Below, piece by piece: positions 18,111 through 27,417 of a stretch of DNA of 64,000 nucleotides. The notes under the pieces are model-generated. The model did no database searches and was not told the DNA's origin. It was given only the letters and a program-made list of their open reading frames with translations. A program made the translations under genes and the position numbers. The stretch is taken from assembly GCF_001281525.1 (NCBI RefSeq), contig NZ_LGCI01000005.1, forward strand, positions 1,128,569-1,192,568. Reading direction: 5' to 3'. The stretch is from Lysinibacillus macroides (lineage in GTDB: Bacteria > Bacillota > Bacilli > Bacillales_A > Planococcaceae). Position 1 is the first letter of the stretch; each line of letters starts with the position of its first letter.

Positions 18111-18940
18111 CAAGAAAAGGACCATTAGCTATTAATTATGAGGCATTATGGCAGGAGGGTATGAAGGATTGGCATGGTCATATGCCTGTGCGGATGGTCG
18201 ATGATCAGCTTGAGGAGCAATTTTGGGCACAGTCGGTTGCACGGAAAAAAATAGGCTACACCGATCCGTATGCTGCAAAAATTTTTCAGGAGCTTCAAAA
18301 GCACATTGAGCCTCAGCATTCCGTAGTAGAAATTGGCCCTGGATGGGGGAATTATACATTTCCATTAGCCGAGCGAGTAGACAAGCTGACATGCGTAGAT
18401 AGCTCCGAAAGCATATTGCAATACTTACAGCAATATATCCCTAGTCAGCATGTCTCTTATGTGCATGCAAAGTGGGAACAGCTAGCTGAGAATGATATCG
18501 AGCCACATGATATTGTTTTAGGCATCAATTGCTTTTATCGGATGTATGAAATTAAAAATGCCTTATACCATATGAATCGTCTGGCCAAAAAGCGGGCGAT
18601 TATTGGCATGACAACAGGCCCAATTCAACCACATTATGAATATTTATACGAAAAATATGGCTATGCGATTAAATACCCACGTAGAGATTATATTGAGTTT
18701 TTAAATTTACTGTATGAAATGGATATTTATGCGGATTGTCAAATCATTCCGTTAGAGCGTGTCTATGAATATAATAGCTATGAGCAGCTTGTAACAACAC
18801 AAAGCAAGAAAATACTAAGTACAGACTTCCAGCAAGCACATGTGGAGGAGTCTCTTGCACCTTTTATTGAAGAAAAAAATGGACGTTATTATTATCGTCA
18901 TGATTTTCATGCGGCACTTGTGTCATGGCAACCAAAATAA
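18107..18940 (+). CDS. Class I SAM-dependent methyltransferase, unknown substrate
   Basis: 277 residues. The SAM-binding core is VVEIGPGWGNYTFPLAE (about 68-84), followed by CVDSSESILQYL (motif II acid). The rest does not resemble the corrin methylases of this operon, which belong to the tetrapyrrole-methylase superfamily. Its ATG overlaps the cbiP stop (ATGA) and a terminator follows, so it is the last gene of the cobalamin operon. Overlap implies co-translation, but the substrate is unknown: a corrinoid, a B12-related metabolite, or simple read-through are all possible. Confidence 0.75.
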   Translation: MTRKGPLAINYEALWQEGMKDWHGHMPVRMVDDQLEEQFWAQSVARKKIGYTDPYAAKIFQELQKHIEPQHSVVEIGPGWGNYTFPLAERVDKLTCVDSSESILQYLQQYIPSQHVSYVHAKWEQLAENDIEPHDIVLGINCFYRMYEIKNALYHMNRLAKKRAIIGMTTGPIQPHYEYLYEKYGYAIKYPRRDYIEFLNLLYEMDIYADCQIIPLERVYEYNSYEQLVTTQSKKILSTDFQQAHVEESLAPFIEEKNGRYYYRHDFHAALVSWQPK

Positions 18941-18945
18941 GAGAC

Positions 18946-18982
18946 AAACCTTTGGGGAAAGCTATTTTTCCAAAGGTTTTTC
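18946..18982 (+). terminator. Terminator of the cobalamin operon
   Basis: Ten-base arms AAACCTTTGG and CCAAAGGTTT followed by TTTCTT, six bases after the methyltransferase stop. Confidence 0.85.
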
Positions 18983-19038
18983 TTATTGGTATAGATAGGG
19001 TACAATAAAACGATAGAACAAGAAATGAGGTGGCAGAT

Positions 19039-19971
19039 GTGCAGCTACATTTTTTAGGAACAGGCGCAGGGATGCCTTCAAAAGATCGTAACACGAGTGC
19101 TTTAATGGTGAAGCTACTGGATGAAATAGGAGAACTATGGTTATTTGACTGTGGGGAGGCAACACAGCATCAAATTTTACATACCTCATTAAAGCCAAGG
19201 AAAGTCACTAAAATTTTTATTACCCATTTACATGGCGATCATATTTTTGGCTTACCAGGCTTTTTAAGCTCACGTTCCTTTCAAGGAGGCAATGACCCCT
19301 TAACAATTTTTGGTCCTGCAGGTCTACAGCACTGGGTGGAGCAAACATTGGCATTATCCAATACCCATTTAACATATCCTCTACATTTTGTCGAAGTACA
19401 GGAGGGCGTAATGTTGGAGGATGAGCATTTTACAGTTTACGCAAAGGCGCTGCGACATGTGATACCATGTTATGGCTATCGTATTGAGCAAAAGCCTTTA
19501 CCTGGTGAATTGCTGATTGAAAAGGCACAAGCTCTTGGTGTTCCAAAAGGACCATTGCTGGGGCAATTGAAAAAGGGTCAGGATATTGTACTGGACAATG
19601 GTGTGCTGATTCAAGCAAAGGATGTCACTGCTCCTCCGAAAAAAGGCTTTACTTTGACGATTTTAGGGGATACGAAATATTGTCAAGAGGCTGTTCAATT
19701 AGCAATGAAGGCTGATATTGTTGTGCATGAGGCCACTTTTGATAGCACAACACCAGACCTAGCAGCAAGCTATGGGCATACGACAAATGTGGAGGCAGCA
19801 AAAGTTGCACAGCAGGCAGGGGCAAATTATTTATTATTAAACCATTTAAGCGCTCGCTTCCTTCCGCAGGATTTACCTCAATTTTTGGCGGAAGCACAGC
19901 ATATTTTTCCACAAACATTGCTAGCAGCCGACCAGACCATCTTTACGTGGCATAACCATCAATTATTTTAA
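19039..19971 (+). CDS. rnz: Ribonuclease Z
   Basis: Zinc endonuclease that removes 3' trailers from tRNA precursors lacking encoded CCA, 310 residues. The metallo-beta-lactamase motif is ITHLHGDHIFGLPG (HxHxDH), with LFLGTGAGMPS-like start, GDTKYCQEA, HEATF and NHLSARF. GTG at 19039 gives the family N-terminus (xQLHFLGTGAG) and has GAGGTGG five bases upstream; an upstream GTG at 19030 would add three residues inside the ribosome site. Monocistronic, between terminators. Confidence 0.93.
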   Translation: MQLHFLGTGAGMPSKDRNTSALMVKLLDEIGELWLFDCGEATQHQILHTSLKPRKVTKIFITHLHGDHIFGLPGFLSSRSFQGGNDPLTIFGPAGLQHWVEQTLALSNTHLTYPLHFVEVQEGVMLEDEHFTVYAKALRHVIPCYGYRIEQKPLPGELLIEKAQALGVPKGPLLGQLKKGQDIVLDNGVLIQAKDVTAPPKKGFTLTILGDTKYCQEAVQLAMKADIVVHEATFDSTTPDLAASYGHTTNVEAAKVAQQAGANYLLLNHLSARFLPQDLPQFLAEAQHIFPQTLLAADQTIFTWHNHQLF

Positions 19972-19986
19972 TATATTTTTTGTAAA

Positions 19987-20030
19987 AATACCCTATTTAT
20001 TGTGAGTACTCTCAATGAATAGGGTATTCT
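19987..20030 (+). terminator. Terminator after rnz
   Basis: AATACCCTATT and AATAGGGTATT arms with an inner GAGTACTC hairpin, followed by CTTT, 16 bases after rnz. The remaining 190 bases before the chemoreceptor gene are AT-rich and show no other feature. Confidence 0.75.
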
Positions 20031-20262
20031 TTAAATAGTGCTAACTATCTACTAAAAAATAGGCTCTATTTACTTTATCATTGCTCGAATACATATGCTA
20101 TTTATCCTAATTATATTTATTGCAGAATTTTTACAATTTAACGACAATTTCATATTCCTCTGTAATTTATTATAGTTTTTTCATAAAAATGAATGAAATA
20201 TATGGAAGTACTATTGTATGATAAAACGGAAAGGCGGTATATTTTTTAGGGGGATAGGAATA

Positions 20263-22257
20263 ATGAGAAATTCAATGAGATGGAAAATGTTGCTAGAAAT
20301 TATGATAACTGTTGTGTTAATTATTGGTGCATTTTCTATTTATGTCTACCAGGCTACGTATAAAACTGAAAAAAACAATGGAGAGGCACTCGCTAGTTCC
20401 ATTGTGATGGGAATGGAAGCAGCTATTCAATCACGAGAAAAAGCAGAAGAGATAATGGAAAAAGAAATGATTGCCGAATCAGTGATGGCTTCTTACATTC
20501 TCGATCAAGGGGCAACATATGACGATTTAAAAGCTATCACTGAACGAGCTGGGATCGATGAAATTTGGAGTACAGATGATAAAGGTAATACAACCGTGAC
20601 ATCTGTTGCGCCATCCGTTGATTTTAATTTTGGCGCAGATCCTAATGGGCAGGCGGCAGAATATATGCAGCTCCTGGATGGCGATGTAAAGGAGGTTGTT
20701 CAAAAGGCACAAGTTCGTGATATTGACAATGAATTCTTTAAATTTGTTGGGGTAGGTAGCTGGAATCCCGCAACACCTCAAATTGTACAAGTAGCACGTA
20801 ATGGACAGCAGCTATTAGATTTAGAAGCGAGTATTGGCGGTGAATCCTATATCAATGAGCTTCATCAATACTTATCATCCGCAGTGTTATATGCGGCAAT
20901 TGTAGACGAAGCAGGTCAAGTTATTTCGGCTACAACTGATAGAAATTTAGCAGATATAGGCTTTTTACCGGCTCATTTTTCAGCACAACAGGCTACGGAG
21001 TTTTCAGGACATTATGATGGAACACGTGTGACACAATATGTAAAGCCCTTATCCAATGGTACATCTTTAGCTATTATTGTTTCCAATAAAATTCTATCAC
21101 ATATCTTAATTGGAACTATTGTGGCGTCATTAATTGTTGTCTGTGTGATTTTCTTTATTACGGGAATCTCTGTCTCCAAACAGGTTTCTCGTATCAACAA
21201 TGTACGGAACTCTTTAGAGGAAATTAGTAAAGGTGAGGCGGATTTAACGAAGCGCATTCCGATCAAGGCGCAGGATGAGATTGGGCGATTAGTTGGTTCC
21301 TTTAATGGGATGATGGAAAATTTCCAAATGATTATGCGGGAATTAAAGCAAGATGCGAATCAGATTAAAGAAGCCACCTATACCATTCAAGAAAATGCTC
21401 ATGACACATTTGATTCAGCAGCTATTATTCAGGGGGAATCAAGTCAGGTGGCACAGGCCTCCTTTGCTCAACAAAAAAATACAGAAGATAGTGCCCATTC
21501 AATGGAGGAATTAGCACGAGGTATTCAACATATCTCAGAATCGATTGCCGAAATCTCCACGATTTCTCGTAATACCGAGGAAAATGCGGAGAATGGTTTA
21601 CAAATTATGCGTACACTTCAGCAGCAATTAGTAACCATTCATGAAAAAACAAATCATGCAGTTATGGGCACACAGGAATTAGAAAAATTATCAGCCATGA
21701 TTGGGGAATTTACGAGTGTCATTACAGGAATTTCCGATCAAACGAATTTGCTAGCATTAAATGCCTCTATTGAAGCAGCACGAGCTGGAGAAGCGGGGAA
21801 AGGCTTTGCAGTGGTGGCAGAGGAAGTTCGTAAATTAGCAGAGGATTCTAAGGGTGCAGCAGATAGAATTACACAGGTCGTAGTAAATGTGCAAAAAGAA
21901 ACAACCAATATGGTCACAACCATTCAATCCACGGCAGATGTTTTACATGCAGGACGTTCAATTGTACAAGAAGCACAGCACTCCTTTGAGGGCATTCATA
22001 ATGATGTACAAGTGTTAGCAACGCAGGTGGACTTAGTATCTAGCTCAACAGAAGAAATTGCTGCCAGTACGGAGGAAGTAACAGCGACAATGGAGGATGT
22101 ATCATTACTAGCAAAACAAACATCGCAAAGTGTTGATGCGGTTGCTCAAAAAGCGAAGCAGCAGGCAGAAAGTATGGAGGGCATGACCAAATTTATCGAC
22201 CAATTGAATGCAACAGCAGAAAGCCTTCAACAATCCGCAGGCAAATATAAAGTGTAA
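20263..22257 (+). CDS. Methyl-accepting chemotaxis protein
   Basis: Membrane chemoreceptor, 664 residues from the ATG at 20263 (AGGGGG nine bases upstream; a longer 5' extension lacks this). TM1 is near residues 8-30, an extracytoplasmic sensor domain spans about 31-280, TM2 is near 283-305 ([20 protein letters not shown]), then a HAMP domain (about 306-360) and the long signalling coiled coil. The hairpin tip [20 protein letters not shown] and [16 protein letters not shown] are canonical CheA/CheW-contact sequences. The ligand cannot be told from sequence. Stands alone. Confidence 0.93.
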   Translation: MRNSMRWKMLLEIMITVVLIIGAFSIYVYQATYKTEKNNGEALASSIVMGMEAAIQSREKAEEIMEKEMIAESVMASYILDQGATYDDLKAITERAGIDEIWSTDDKGNTTVTSVAPSVDFNFGADPNGQAAEYMQLLDGDVKEVVQKAQVRDIDNEFFKFVGVGSWNPATPQIVQVARNGQQLLDLEASIGGESYINELHQYLSSAVLYAAIVDEAGQVISATTDRNLADIGFLPAHFSAQQATEFSGHYDGTRVTQYVKPLSNGTSLAIIVSNKILSHILIGTIVASLIVVCVIFFITGISVSKQVSRINNVRNSLEEISKGEADLTKRIPIKAQDEIGRLVGSFNGMMENFQMIMRELKQDANQIKEATYTIQENAHDTFDSAAIIQGESSQVAQASFAQQKNTEDSAHSMEELARGIQHISESIAEISTISRNTEENAENGLQIMRTLQQQLVTIHEKTNHAVMGTQELEKLSAMIGEFTSVITGISDQTNLLALNASIEAARAGEAGKGFAVVAEEVRKLAEDSKGAADRITQVVVNVQKETTNMVTTIQSTADVLHAGRSIVQEAQHSFEGIHNDVQVLATQVDLVSSSTEEIAASTEEVTATMEDVSLLAKQTSQSVDAVAQKAKQQAESMEGMTKFIDQLNATAESLQQSAGKYKV

Positions 22258-22377
22258 GGATAAGCGTGATAAAGTCAAGAAAGGGACCTTTACAACAGGC
22301 GATGCGGATAGGCGAAAGAAATATAGTGCGATAAATGGTATCGTTCCCGTATAATTGAAAAAGGGGTGTGATTTTAA

Positions 22378-22608
22378 ATGAATCAACAAAAGATGCCACC
22401 AGCACTATTACGCTTAATCGTTATTTTTCCAAATGTGCTGAGTTACTTTTTACTATTCGGTCTTATTATCTTTGTAATAACAAACTATGAAACATTGAAA
22501 GCAAACAATAATTTGACCGTCTGGCTTATTTTTATCGTCGTGCTAGCACCAGCTGCTCTCTATACGACCTTTAGTATTGTGAAAAAAATTCGCGCGGGAC
22601 ATATGTAA
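22378..22608 (+). CDS. Small two-helix membrane protein
   Basis: 76 residues, with two hydrophobic segments (about 14-37 and 47-66) separated by a short polar loop and ending in a basic tail (KKIRAGHM). AAAGGGGTG precedes the ATG and a strong terminator follows, so it is probably a real gene. I do not recognise a family. It lies 120 bases after the chemoreceptor gene without an obvious terminator between. Confidence 0.65.
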   Translation: MNQQKMPPALLRLIVIFPNVLSYFLLFGLIIFVITNYETLKANNNLTVWLIFIVVLAPAALYTTFSIVKKIRAGHM

Positions 22609-22618
22609 GGCTAAATAG

Positions 22619-22656
22619 AACGACTTCCTATTTTCTTCTAGTAGGAAGTCGTTTTT
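22619..22656 (+). terminator. Terminator after the small membrane protein
   Basis: A perfect 12-bp stem (AACGACTTCCTA / TAGGAAGTCGTT) followed by TTTG TTT. Confidence 0.88.
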
Positions 22657-22735
22657 GTTTAGGATAAAGGGGCATAAAAAAGAGGGATGGAGAAACACTA
22701 TTACACACAAAGATCAAACAAAGTGAGGTGTTTGA

Positions 22736-23353
22736 ATGGACATCAATTGCGATTTTTCACCAATGAAGGAAACATTAAAGGAAGAGCTTCTCAACGTTAT
22801 TTTATCCTTACAACAAAGCGTGAAGGAAATGGATACAGATGCGAATTGTCTTCTTGGTAATTTTGAAAAGATTAAAGAACAATTTATGGCGATTGAGATG
22901 AAGGCAGCTACATTTTATTTGAATTGTTATCTTTCCCCCTTTACTGAAAAGTATCCAGAACTATCGTATAGTGTGCAAAATATGTCCACAAGAAAACATG
23001 GCGGCTTAATTGTTATTCAACGCGAAGATTCTTTAGAGCGTTTGATTCAGCCAGGTGTTCATATTGGTGCAGAGGTCACCCATTCCTTAGTAGAATCTAT
23101 TTTCTTCCCTGGTAATCCGTTACATGATGGCGCTGTGCTAGTAAATCACAATGTTATTGAGTCAGCAGCAAATGTACTCCCATTATCAGAGCGTGCTATG
23201 GGCGACAAAAAATTAGGGACAAGGCATCGTGCTGCATTAGGATTAAGTGAGGTGAGTGATGCGCTTATTATGATCGTGTCAGAGGAAACAGGAAGAATTT
23301 CTTTTGCGTTTCGGGGCAACTTATATCCGATTACACCTCATGGCATTATATAG
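22736..23353 (+). CDS. cdaS: Diadenylate cyclase CdaS, sporulation type
   Basis: Makes c-di-AMP from two ATP. 205 residues: an N-terminal helical regulatory segment (about 1-60), then the DAC domain with HGGLIVIQRE, the catalytic DGA motif at 131-133 and GTRHR at 161-165. The lack of transmembrane helices and the helical N-terminus match CdaS of B. subtilis, which is autoinhibited and active in the forespore, rather than CdaA or DisA. GTGAGGTG precedes the ATG. Forespore expression is expected from the family; I could not identify a SigG promoter with confidence. Confidence 0.9.
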   Translation: MDINCDFSPMKETLKEELLNVILSLQQSVKEMDTDANCLLGNFEKIKEQFMAIEMKAATFYLNCYLSPFTEKYPELSYSVQNMSTRKHGGLIVIQREDSLERLIQPGVHIGAEVTHSLVESIFFPGNPLHDGAVLVNHNVIESAANVLPLSERAMGDKKLGTRHRAALGLSEVSDALIMIVSEETGRISFAFRGNLYPITPHGII

Positions 23354-23370
23354 GGGACTCTCCCTATAGA

Positions 23371-23399
23371 AAAATATCTCGAATTCGAGGTATTTTTCT
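23371..23399. promoter_or_regulatory. MhqR-type operator and/or cdaS terminator
   Basis: The core palindrome at 23375-23392, TATCTCGAATTCGAGGTA, matches the B. subtilis MhqR operator as I recall it (TATCTCGAATTCGAGATA) except for one base, and lies just upstream of a MarR-family gene. The stem is followed by TTTTTCTT, so it could also terminate cdaS transcription. Both roles may be combined. Confidence 0.6.
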
Positions 23400-23406
23400 T
23401 GCCTTC

Positions 23407-23432
23407 CTATCACTTGCATGGTAAAGTGATAG
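23407..23432. promoter_or_regulatory. Candidate MarR operator A
   Basis: A 9-bp-arm palindrome (CTATCACTT, eight-base spacer, AAGTGATAG) ends 18 bases before the MarR gene. The half-site ATCACTT recurs in front of the dioxygenase gene, suggesting one repressor controls both. Confidence 0.5.
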
Positions 23433-23450
23433 TAGAAAGGGGATAGGGTA

Positions 23451-23894
23451 ATGAAAAATCATACACTAGGAACATTGACGTGGATTCGTATGATGCGCTT
23501 TACAACGCAGAGCAATCAGCTATCCAACGAATTTTTAAAGCGCTTTGATTTAACGACTGCACAATTTGATGTTCTCATACAAATAAAGACCTATGCACCC
23601 ATTACGCAGTCCCAATTAGCGGAAAAAGTCACGGTGACACAAGGGGGCATGTCTCGTATGCTTGCTCGACTTGAAAAAGAGGGGCTTATTGAGCGGAAGC
23701 AAAATTGGAAGACAAAAACCATTTTATTAACGGCAAAAGGGGAACAGATACTGCAGGCAGCGACACCAAGTCAGCTTCATTTCCAATCCTCATTTTTTGA
23801 AGATGTATTAACAGAAGAGGAAATAAAATCTTTATATACAATGATGACAAAACTTGAAAAGCATAGTCGCGCAAAGCACTTGCCACCAGTGTAA
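23451..23894 (+). CDS. MarR-family regulator, MhqR-like
   Basis: 147 residues with a winged helix-turn-helix at about 45-110: [41 protein letters not shown] (recognition helix) and [12 protein letters not shown] (wing). Followed directly by a ring-cleaving dioxygenase and an LLM flavoenzyme, the arrangement expected of a repressor sensing quinones or phenolics such as B. subtilis MhqR. A palindrome like the MhqR operator and a TCACTT palindrome lie upstream. No redox cysteine is present (I see no Cys), so ligand sensing rather than thiol oxidation is more likely. Confidence 0.82.
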   Translation: MKNHTLGTLTWIRMMRFTTQSNQLSNEFLKRFDLTTAQFDVLIQIKTYAPITQSQLAEKVTVTQGGMSRMLARLEKEGLIERKQNWKTKTILLTAKGEQILQAATPSQLHFQSSFFEDVLTEEEIKSLYTMMTKLEKHSRAKHLPPV

Positions 23895-23908
23895 ATTTTT
23901 TTACACCA

Positions 23909-23928
23909 TCACTTGCTTAATCAAGTGA
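23909..23928. promoter_or_regulatory. Candidate MarR operator B
   Basis: TCACTTG and CAAGTGA arms separated by six bases, 26 bases before the dioxygenase ATG. It shares the TCACTT half-site with the palindrome upstream of the MarR gene. Confidence 0.5.
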
Positions 23929-23953
23929 AGAGTAACGAGGAGGACAATCCATC

Positions 23954-24895
23954 ATGGAAAAATTAAATGGACATCACCATATTTCAATGCTGACGAAAAA
24001 CGGCAAAAAAAATAATGATTTTTATACAAAAATTTTAGGGCTACGTCGTGTAAAAAAAACCGTCAATCAAGATTCGCCATCCATGTATCATTTATTTTAT
24101 GGTGATTTAACAGGGGCAGCTGGCACAGAGCTAACCTTTTTTGAAATGCCTGTTGCAGGGCGAACTATAAGAGGAACAAATGCTATTACACGTATTGGCT
24201 TACTTGTCCCAAGCTATGATAGCCTGCGCTATTGGCAGGAACGCTTTCAACAGCAAGGGATTGAACATAGTGCTATTACGACCTATGCAGGAAAAGATGC
24301 TTTATTTTTTGAAGATCATGAAGGTTTACGCATGGTGCTAATCAATCATCATGGTCAGGCTACACCTGCACAGTGGCAGCCATGGGAAGGCAATGATATT
24401 CCCGCAGCACATCGCATTTTGGGCATGGGGCCAGTGGAAATAACAGTTCGCTATTTACAACGCACAGTGCACGTACTGCAAGATTTATTGCACTATACGG
24501 TTGTTGCAGAACGTGAGAAAGAAGTGGCTCTTCAAGCAATTGAAGGGGAAGTGTTTGGTGAAATTATTGTGAAAGAGCTAGAAGGACCAAGTGAAAAGCC
24601 TGGCAAAGGCAGTATTCACCATCTCGCATTGCGTATAGAGAGCGTTGAGGAGCTACAGGCATGGGCTACGACAATTAAGGAGCGAGGCTTTGATAGCTCA
24701 GGTGTTGTGGATCGTTATTATTTCCAGAGCCTGTATTTTAGAGATCGTAATGGTATTTTATTTGAACTGGCAACAGATGGACCAGGATTTACCGTAGATT
24801 CTGCTGTGGAAGACCTTGGCAAAGAGTTAGACCTCCCACCATTTTTAGAAGAAAAACGCGCAGACATTGAAGCGATTTTAGAACCACTTGATTAA
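23954..24895 (+). CDS. Ring-cleaving extradiol dioxygenase, MhqO/MhqA-like
   Basis: 313 residues with two vicinal-oxygen-chelate modules (about 5-125 and 150-280). Metal-site features are HHHISMLTKN at the N-terminus, HHLALRIES near residue 220 and ILFELATDGPGF near 275 (Fe/Mn-binding Glu). Family members cleave hydroquinone- or catechol-type rings and confer resistance to 2-methylhydroquinone. GAGGAGG precedes the ATG. The MarR gene upstream and the LLM oxidoreductase six bases downstream probably form one detoxification operon. Confidence 0.88.
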   Translation: MEKLNGHHHISMLTKNGKKNNDFYTKILGLRRVKKTVNQDSPSMYHLFYGDLTGAAGTELTFFEMPVAGRTIRGTNAITRIGLLVPSYDSLRYWQERFQQQGIEHSAITTYAGKDALFFEDHEGLRMVLINHHGQATPAQWQPWEGNDIPAAHRILGMGPVEITVRYLQRTVHVLQDLLHYTVVAEREKEVALQAIEGEVFGEIIVKELEGPSEKPGKGSIHHLALRIESVEELQAWATTIKERGFDSSGVVDRYYFQSLYFRDRNGILFELATDGPGFTVDSAVEDLGKELDLPPFLEEKRADIEAILEPLD

Positions 24896-24910
24896 GGAGA
24901 GATGATAAAC

Positions 24911-25966
24911 ATGGAAAAATATCGTATCAACCCAGCACAAGGTCTTGAGTTTGGACTCTATTCTTTAGGAGATCATATACCAAATCCATTAACAGGCGAA
25001 CGCATTTCTGCCCAGCAACGGCTACAAGAGCTAGTAGAGGCAAGCCAATTAGCGGAGCAGGCAGGAATTGATGTGTTTGCTATTGGTGAAAGCCATCAAA
25101 CGTACTTTACAACACAGGCACATACCGTTGTATTAGGGGCGATTGCACAAGCCACAGCAAGCATTAAATTAGCAAGCTCTGCTACGGTGCTAAGTGTGTC
25201 AGACCCTGTGCGTGTTTATGAGGATTTTGCTACGATTGATTTATTATCAGATGGACGTGCAGAAATTGTGGCAGGACGTGGTTCGCGCATAGGTGCCTAT
25301 CAATTACTTGGTGTTGATGTACAAAACTATGAAGAAATTTTTGAGGAGAAATTAGCACTACTTATGAAAATTAATGAGGAGGAATTTGTGACATGGGAGG
25401 GCCAATTCCGTGCACCACTCAATCATGCTCAAATTTTACCGCAGCCTAAAAATGGCTCTTTACCAATTTGGCGAGCGGTTGGTGGGCCACCTGCCAGTGC
25501 CATTAAAGCAGGCTATATGGGGATTCCGATGATGCTAACAACATTAGGTGGACCTGCTAGTCATTTCAAGCCATCCGTTGATGCATACCGAGAGGCGGCA
25601 GAACGCAGTGGCTTTGAGCCGAATGAGCTACCAATTGCGACGACAAGCTTATTTTATGTGGCGGACACAACGAAAGAGGCGCTTGAAGGAATGTACCCAC
25701 ATTTAAACGGCGGCTTCCAAGCGATTCGTGGCAGCGGCTATCCACAGCAACAATTTGCTGAAGCACCAGATGTACACGATGCCTTAATGGTCGGCAGCAA
25801 GGAACAAATTATTGAAAAGTTATTGTATCAATACGAGCTATTTGGGATGCAGCGTTTTATGGCGCAAATTGATTTTGGAGGCGTACCCTTCCATAAAATC
25901 ATGAAAAACATTGAATTGATTGGCAATGATATAATCCCTGCTATGAAAAAATATACAGCGCAATAA
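24911..25966 (+). CDS. LLM-class flavin-dependent oxidoreductase
   Basis: Luciferase-like monooxygenase fold, 351 residues, using reduced FMN. Recognisable blocks are GLEFGLYSLGDH near the start, LASSATVLSVSDPVRVYEDFATIDLLSDGRAEIVAGRGS (about 90-128, typical of this family) and PIWRAVGG. ATG at 24911 is preferred over 24902 because AGGAGAG ends nine bases upstream of it. It follows the dioxygenase gene closely. The substrate is unknown; context suggests aromatic or quinone compounds. Confidence 0.85.
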   Translation: MEKYRINPAQGLEFGLYSLGDHIPNPLTGERISAQQRLQELVEASQLAEQAGIDVFAIGESHQTYFTTQAHTVVLGAIAQATASIKLASSATVLSVSDPVRVYEDFATIDLLSDGRAEIVAGRGSRIGAYQLLGVDVQNYEEIFEEKLALLMKINEEEFVTWEGQFRAPLNHAQILPQPKNGSLPIWRAVGGPPASAIKAGYMGIPMMLTTLGGPASHFKPSVDAYREAAERSGFEPNELPIATTSLFYVADTTKEALEGMYPHLNGGFQAIRGSGYPQQQFAEAPDVHDALMVGSKEQIIEKLLYQYELFGMQRFMAQIDFGGVPFHKIMKNIELIGNDIIPAMKKYTAQ

Positions 25967-26032
25967 AGAAGGCTATCTTTCTTGCAATCTATGTCGCCTT
26001 CACAGCATAATCAATAGTAGGGGGCGTTGACA

Positions 26033-26311
26033 ATGGTATTTTCACTATTTAAAAGAAAAAAAGAGCCACAGCTTATGAAAAATAGAGTGGAGTTTTGCAT
26101 TACGAATCTATCACTAGGTGCAGCAGATGCCTATGATGTATTGATAGAACGTGATGATATCGAGGTGGAGGAATCGGGCTGTACATCGTATTGTGAAGTT
26201 TGTGAGCAAGGTTTGTTTGCTATTGTGAACGGGGAAGTGGTCACAGCAGATGATGCACAAGCCCTAGTACAGGCGATTGAAGAAGAACTAACGCAAAACC
26301 CTCTTTTATAA
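26033..26311 (+). CDS. YuzB-like DUF1450 protein
   Basis: 92 residues. VEFCITNLSLGAADAYDVL and the GCTSYCEVCEQGLFAIVNGEVV segment match the YuzB/DUF1450 family, whose three or four conserved cysteines suggest metal or Fe-S binding; function unknown. Compared with YuzB there is an extra basic N-terminus (VFSLFKRKKEPQ). ATG at 26033 is preferred to the TTG two codons earlier because TAGGGGG is better spaced. Single gene ending at a bidirectional terminator. Confidence 0.85.
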   Translation: MVFSLFKRKKEPQLMKNRVEFCITNLSLGAADAYDVLIERDDIEVEESGCTSYCEVCEQGLFAIVNGEVVTADDAQALVQAIEEELTQNPLL

Positions 26312-26314
26312 GCA

Positions 26315-26348
26315 AAAAAACAGCTTGCATCGAGACAAGCTGTTTTTT
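26315..26348. terminator. Bidirectional terminator between yuzB-like gene and namA
   Basis: A 13-bp stem AAAAAACAGCTTG / CAAGCTGTTTTTT between converging genes, with U-tracts on both strands. Confidence 0.88.
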
Positions 26349-26357
26349 CATGTTTTA

Positions 26358-27368
26358 TTACCAGCCTCGCACATATTGCACAGGCGGTTGAATATCCTCG
26401 CCCAACGCTTTTGCAGCATGAAGTGGCCAATAAGGTTCTCGTAGTAAAACACGCGCAAGGAAAATTAAATCGGCACGGCTATTTTGTAAAATTTCCTCTG
26501 CTTGAATAGCTGTTGTAATAAGACCAACTGCACCAGTCGGAATATTAGCCCCATGCTTAATGGCCTCTGCGTGTGGTACTTGATAGCCTGGGAACGCATG
26601 GATAGCTGCTGGCACAACACCACCTGTGGATACATCGAGTAAATCCACACCCTGTGATTTCATCCAGCGACTAAAGACAATAAAGTCCTCCATTGTTGTG
26701 CCATCCTCTGCATAGTCCTCCGCAGAAACACGGACAAGTAAAGGACCTTCCCACACACTCCGCACAGCATCAATTACTTGACGTAGGATACGATAGCGAT
26801 TTTCCTGTGAGCCACCATATTGATCCTGACGTTTATTTGTTGCAGGCGATAAAAACGCACTAATTAAATAGCCATGTGCCCCATGTATTTCAAGCACATC
26901 AAAGCCTGCCTTTGCTGCGCGGATGGCAGCTTGCTTAAAGGCTTCAATGACACGATGCATATCATCCTCTGTCATTGCCGTTGGCGTTTTATAATCTTCA
27001 CTAAAGGCAATAGCGGATGGGGCAAAGATTTCGCCATCTACGGTTGCTTTACGCCCCGCATGTGCAAGCTGAATCCCTGCTTTCGCCCCATAGGCTTTCA
27101 TGCCCTCCACTAATTGACGTAAACCTTCGATATGTGCATCATCCCAAATGCCTAAATCCTTATTGGAGATACGACCTTCAGGTACAACACCTGTTGCTTC
27201 AACAATAATTAGCCCTACTTGACCTGCTGCACGTGTTGCATAGTGTACGACATGAAAGGGGGTAACAAGTCCATCCTCCTGTGCTGAATACATACACATT
27301 GGTGCCATTACAACACGATTTTTTAAAGTGATGGATTGTAGTTGATAAGGTTCGAATAATTTACTCAA
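26358..27368 (-). CDS. namA: NADPH dehydrogenase NamA (YqjM), old yellow enzyme
   Basis: FMN-dependent ene-reductase, 336 residues, TIM barrel. The YqjM-type active site [10 protein letters not shown] has Cys25 and Tyr27; [10 protein letters not shown] and [20 protein letters not shown] (substrate and FMN contacts) are present. Family enzymes reduce alpha,beta-unsaturated carbonyls and nitro compounds in oxidative or xenobiotic stress. The start is TTG with GGAGG seven bases upstream. Convergent with the YuzB-like gene; proC lies 49 bases upstream on the same strand without an obvious terminator between. Confidence 0.93.
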   Translation of the reverse strand: MSKLFEPYQLQSITLKNRVVMAPMCMYSAQEDGLVTPFHVVHYATRAAGQVGLIIVEATGVVPEGRISNKDLGIWDDAHIEGLRQLVEGMKAYGAKAGIQLAHAGRKATVDGEIFAPSAIAFSEDYKTPTAMTEDDMHRVIEAFKQAAIRAAKAGFDVLEIHGAHGYLISAFLSPATNKRQDQYGGSQENRYRILRQVIDAVRSVWEGPLLVRVSAEDYAEDGTTMEDFIVFSRWMKSQGVDLLDVSTGGVVPAAIHAFPGYQVPHAEAIKHGANIPTGAVGLITTAIQAEEILQNSRADLIFLARVLLREPYWPLHAAKALGEDIQPPVQYVRGW

Positions 27369-27417
27369 AATAAAGCCTCCCTAATTCCTAGTGATACACT
27401 TTATTTTGCACCTGTTG

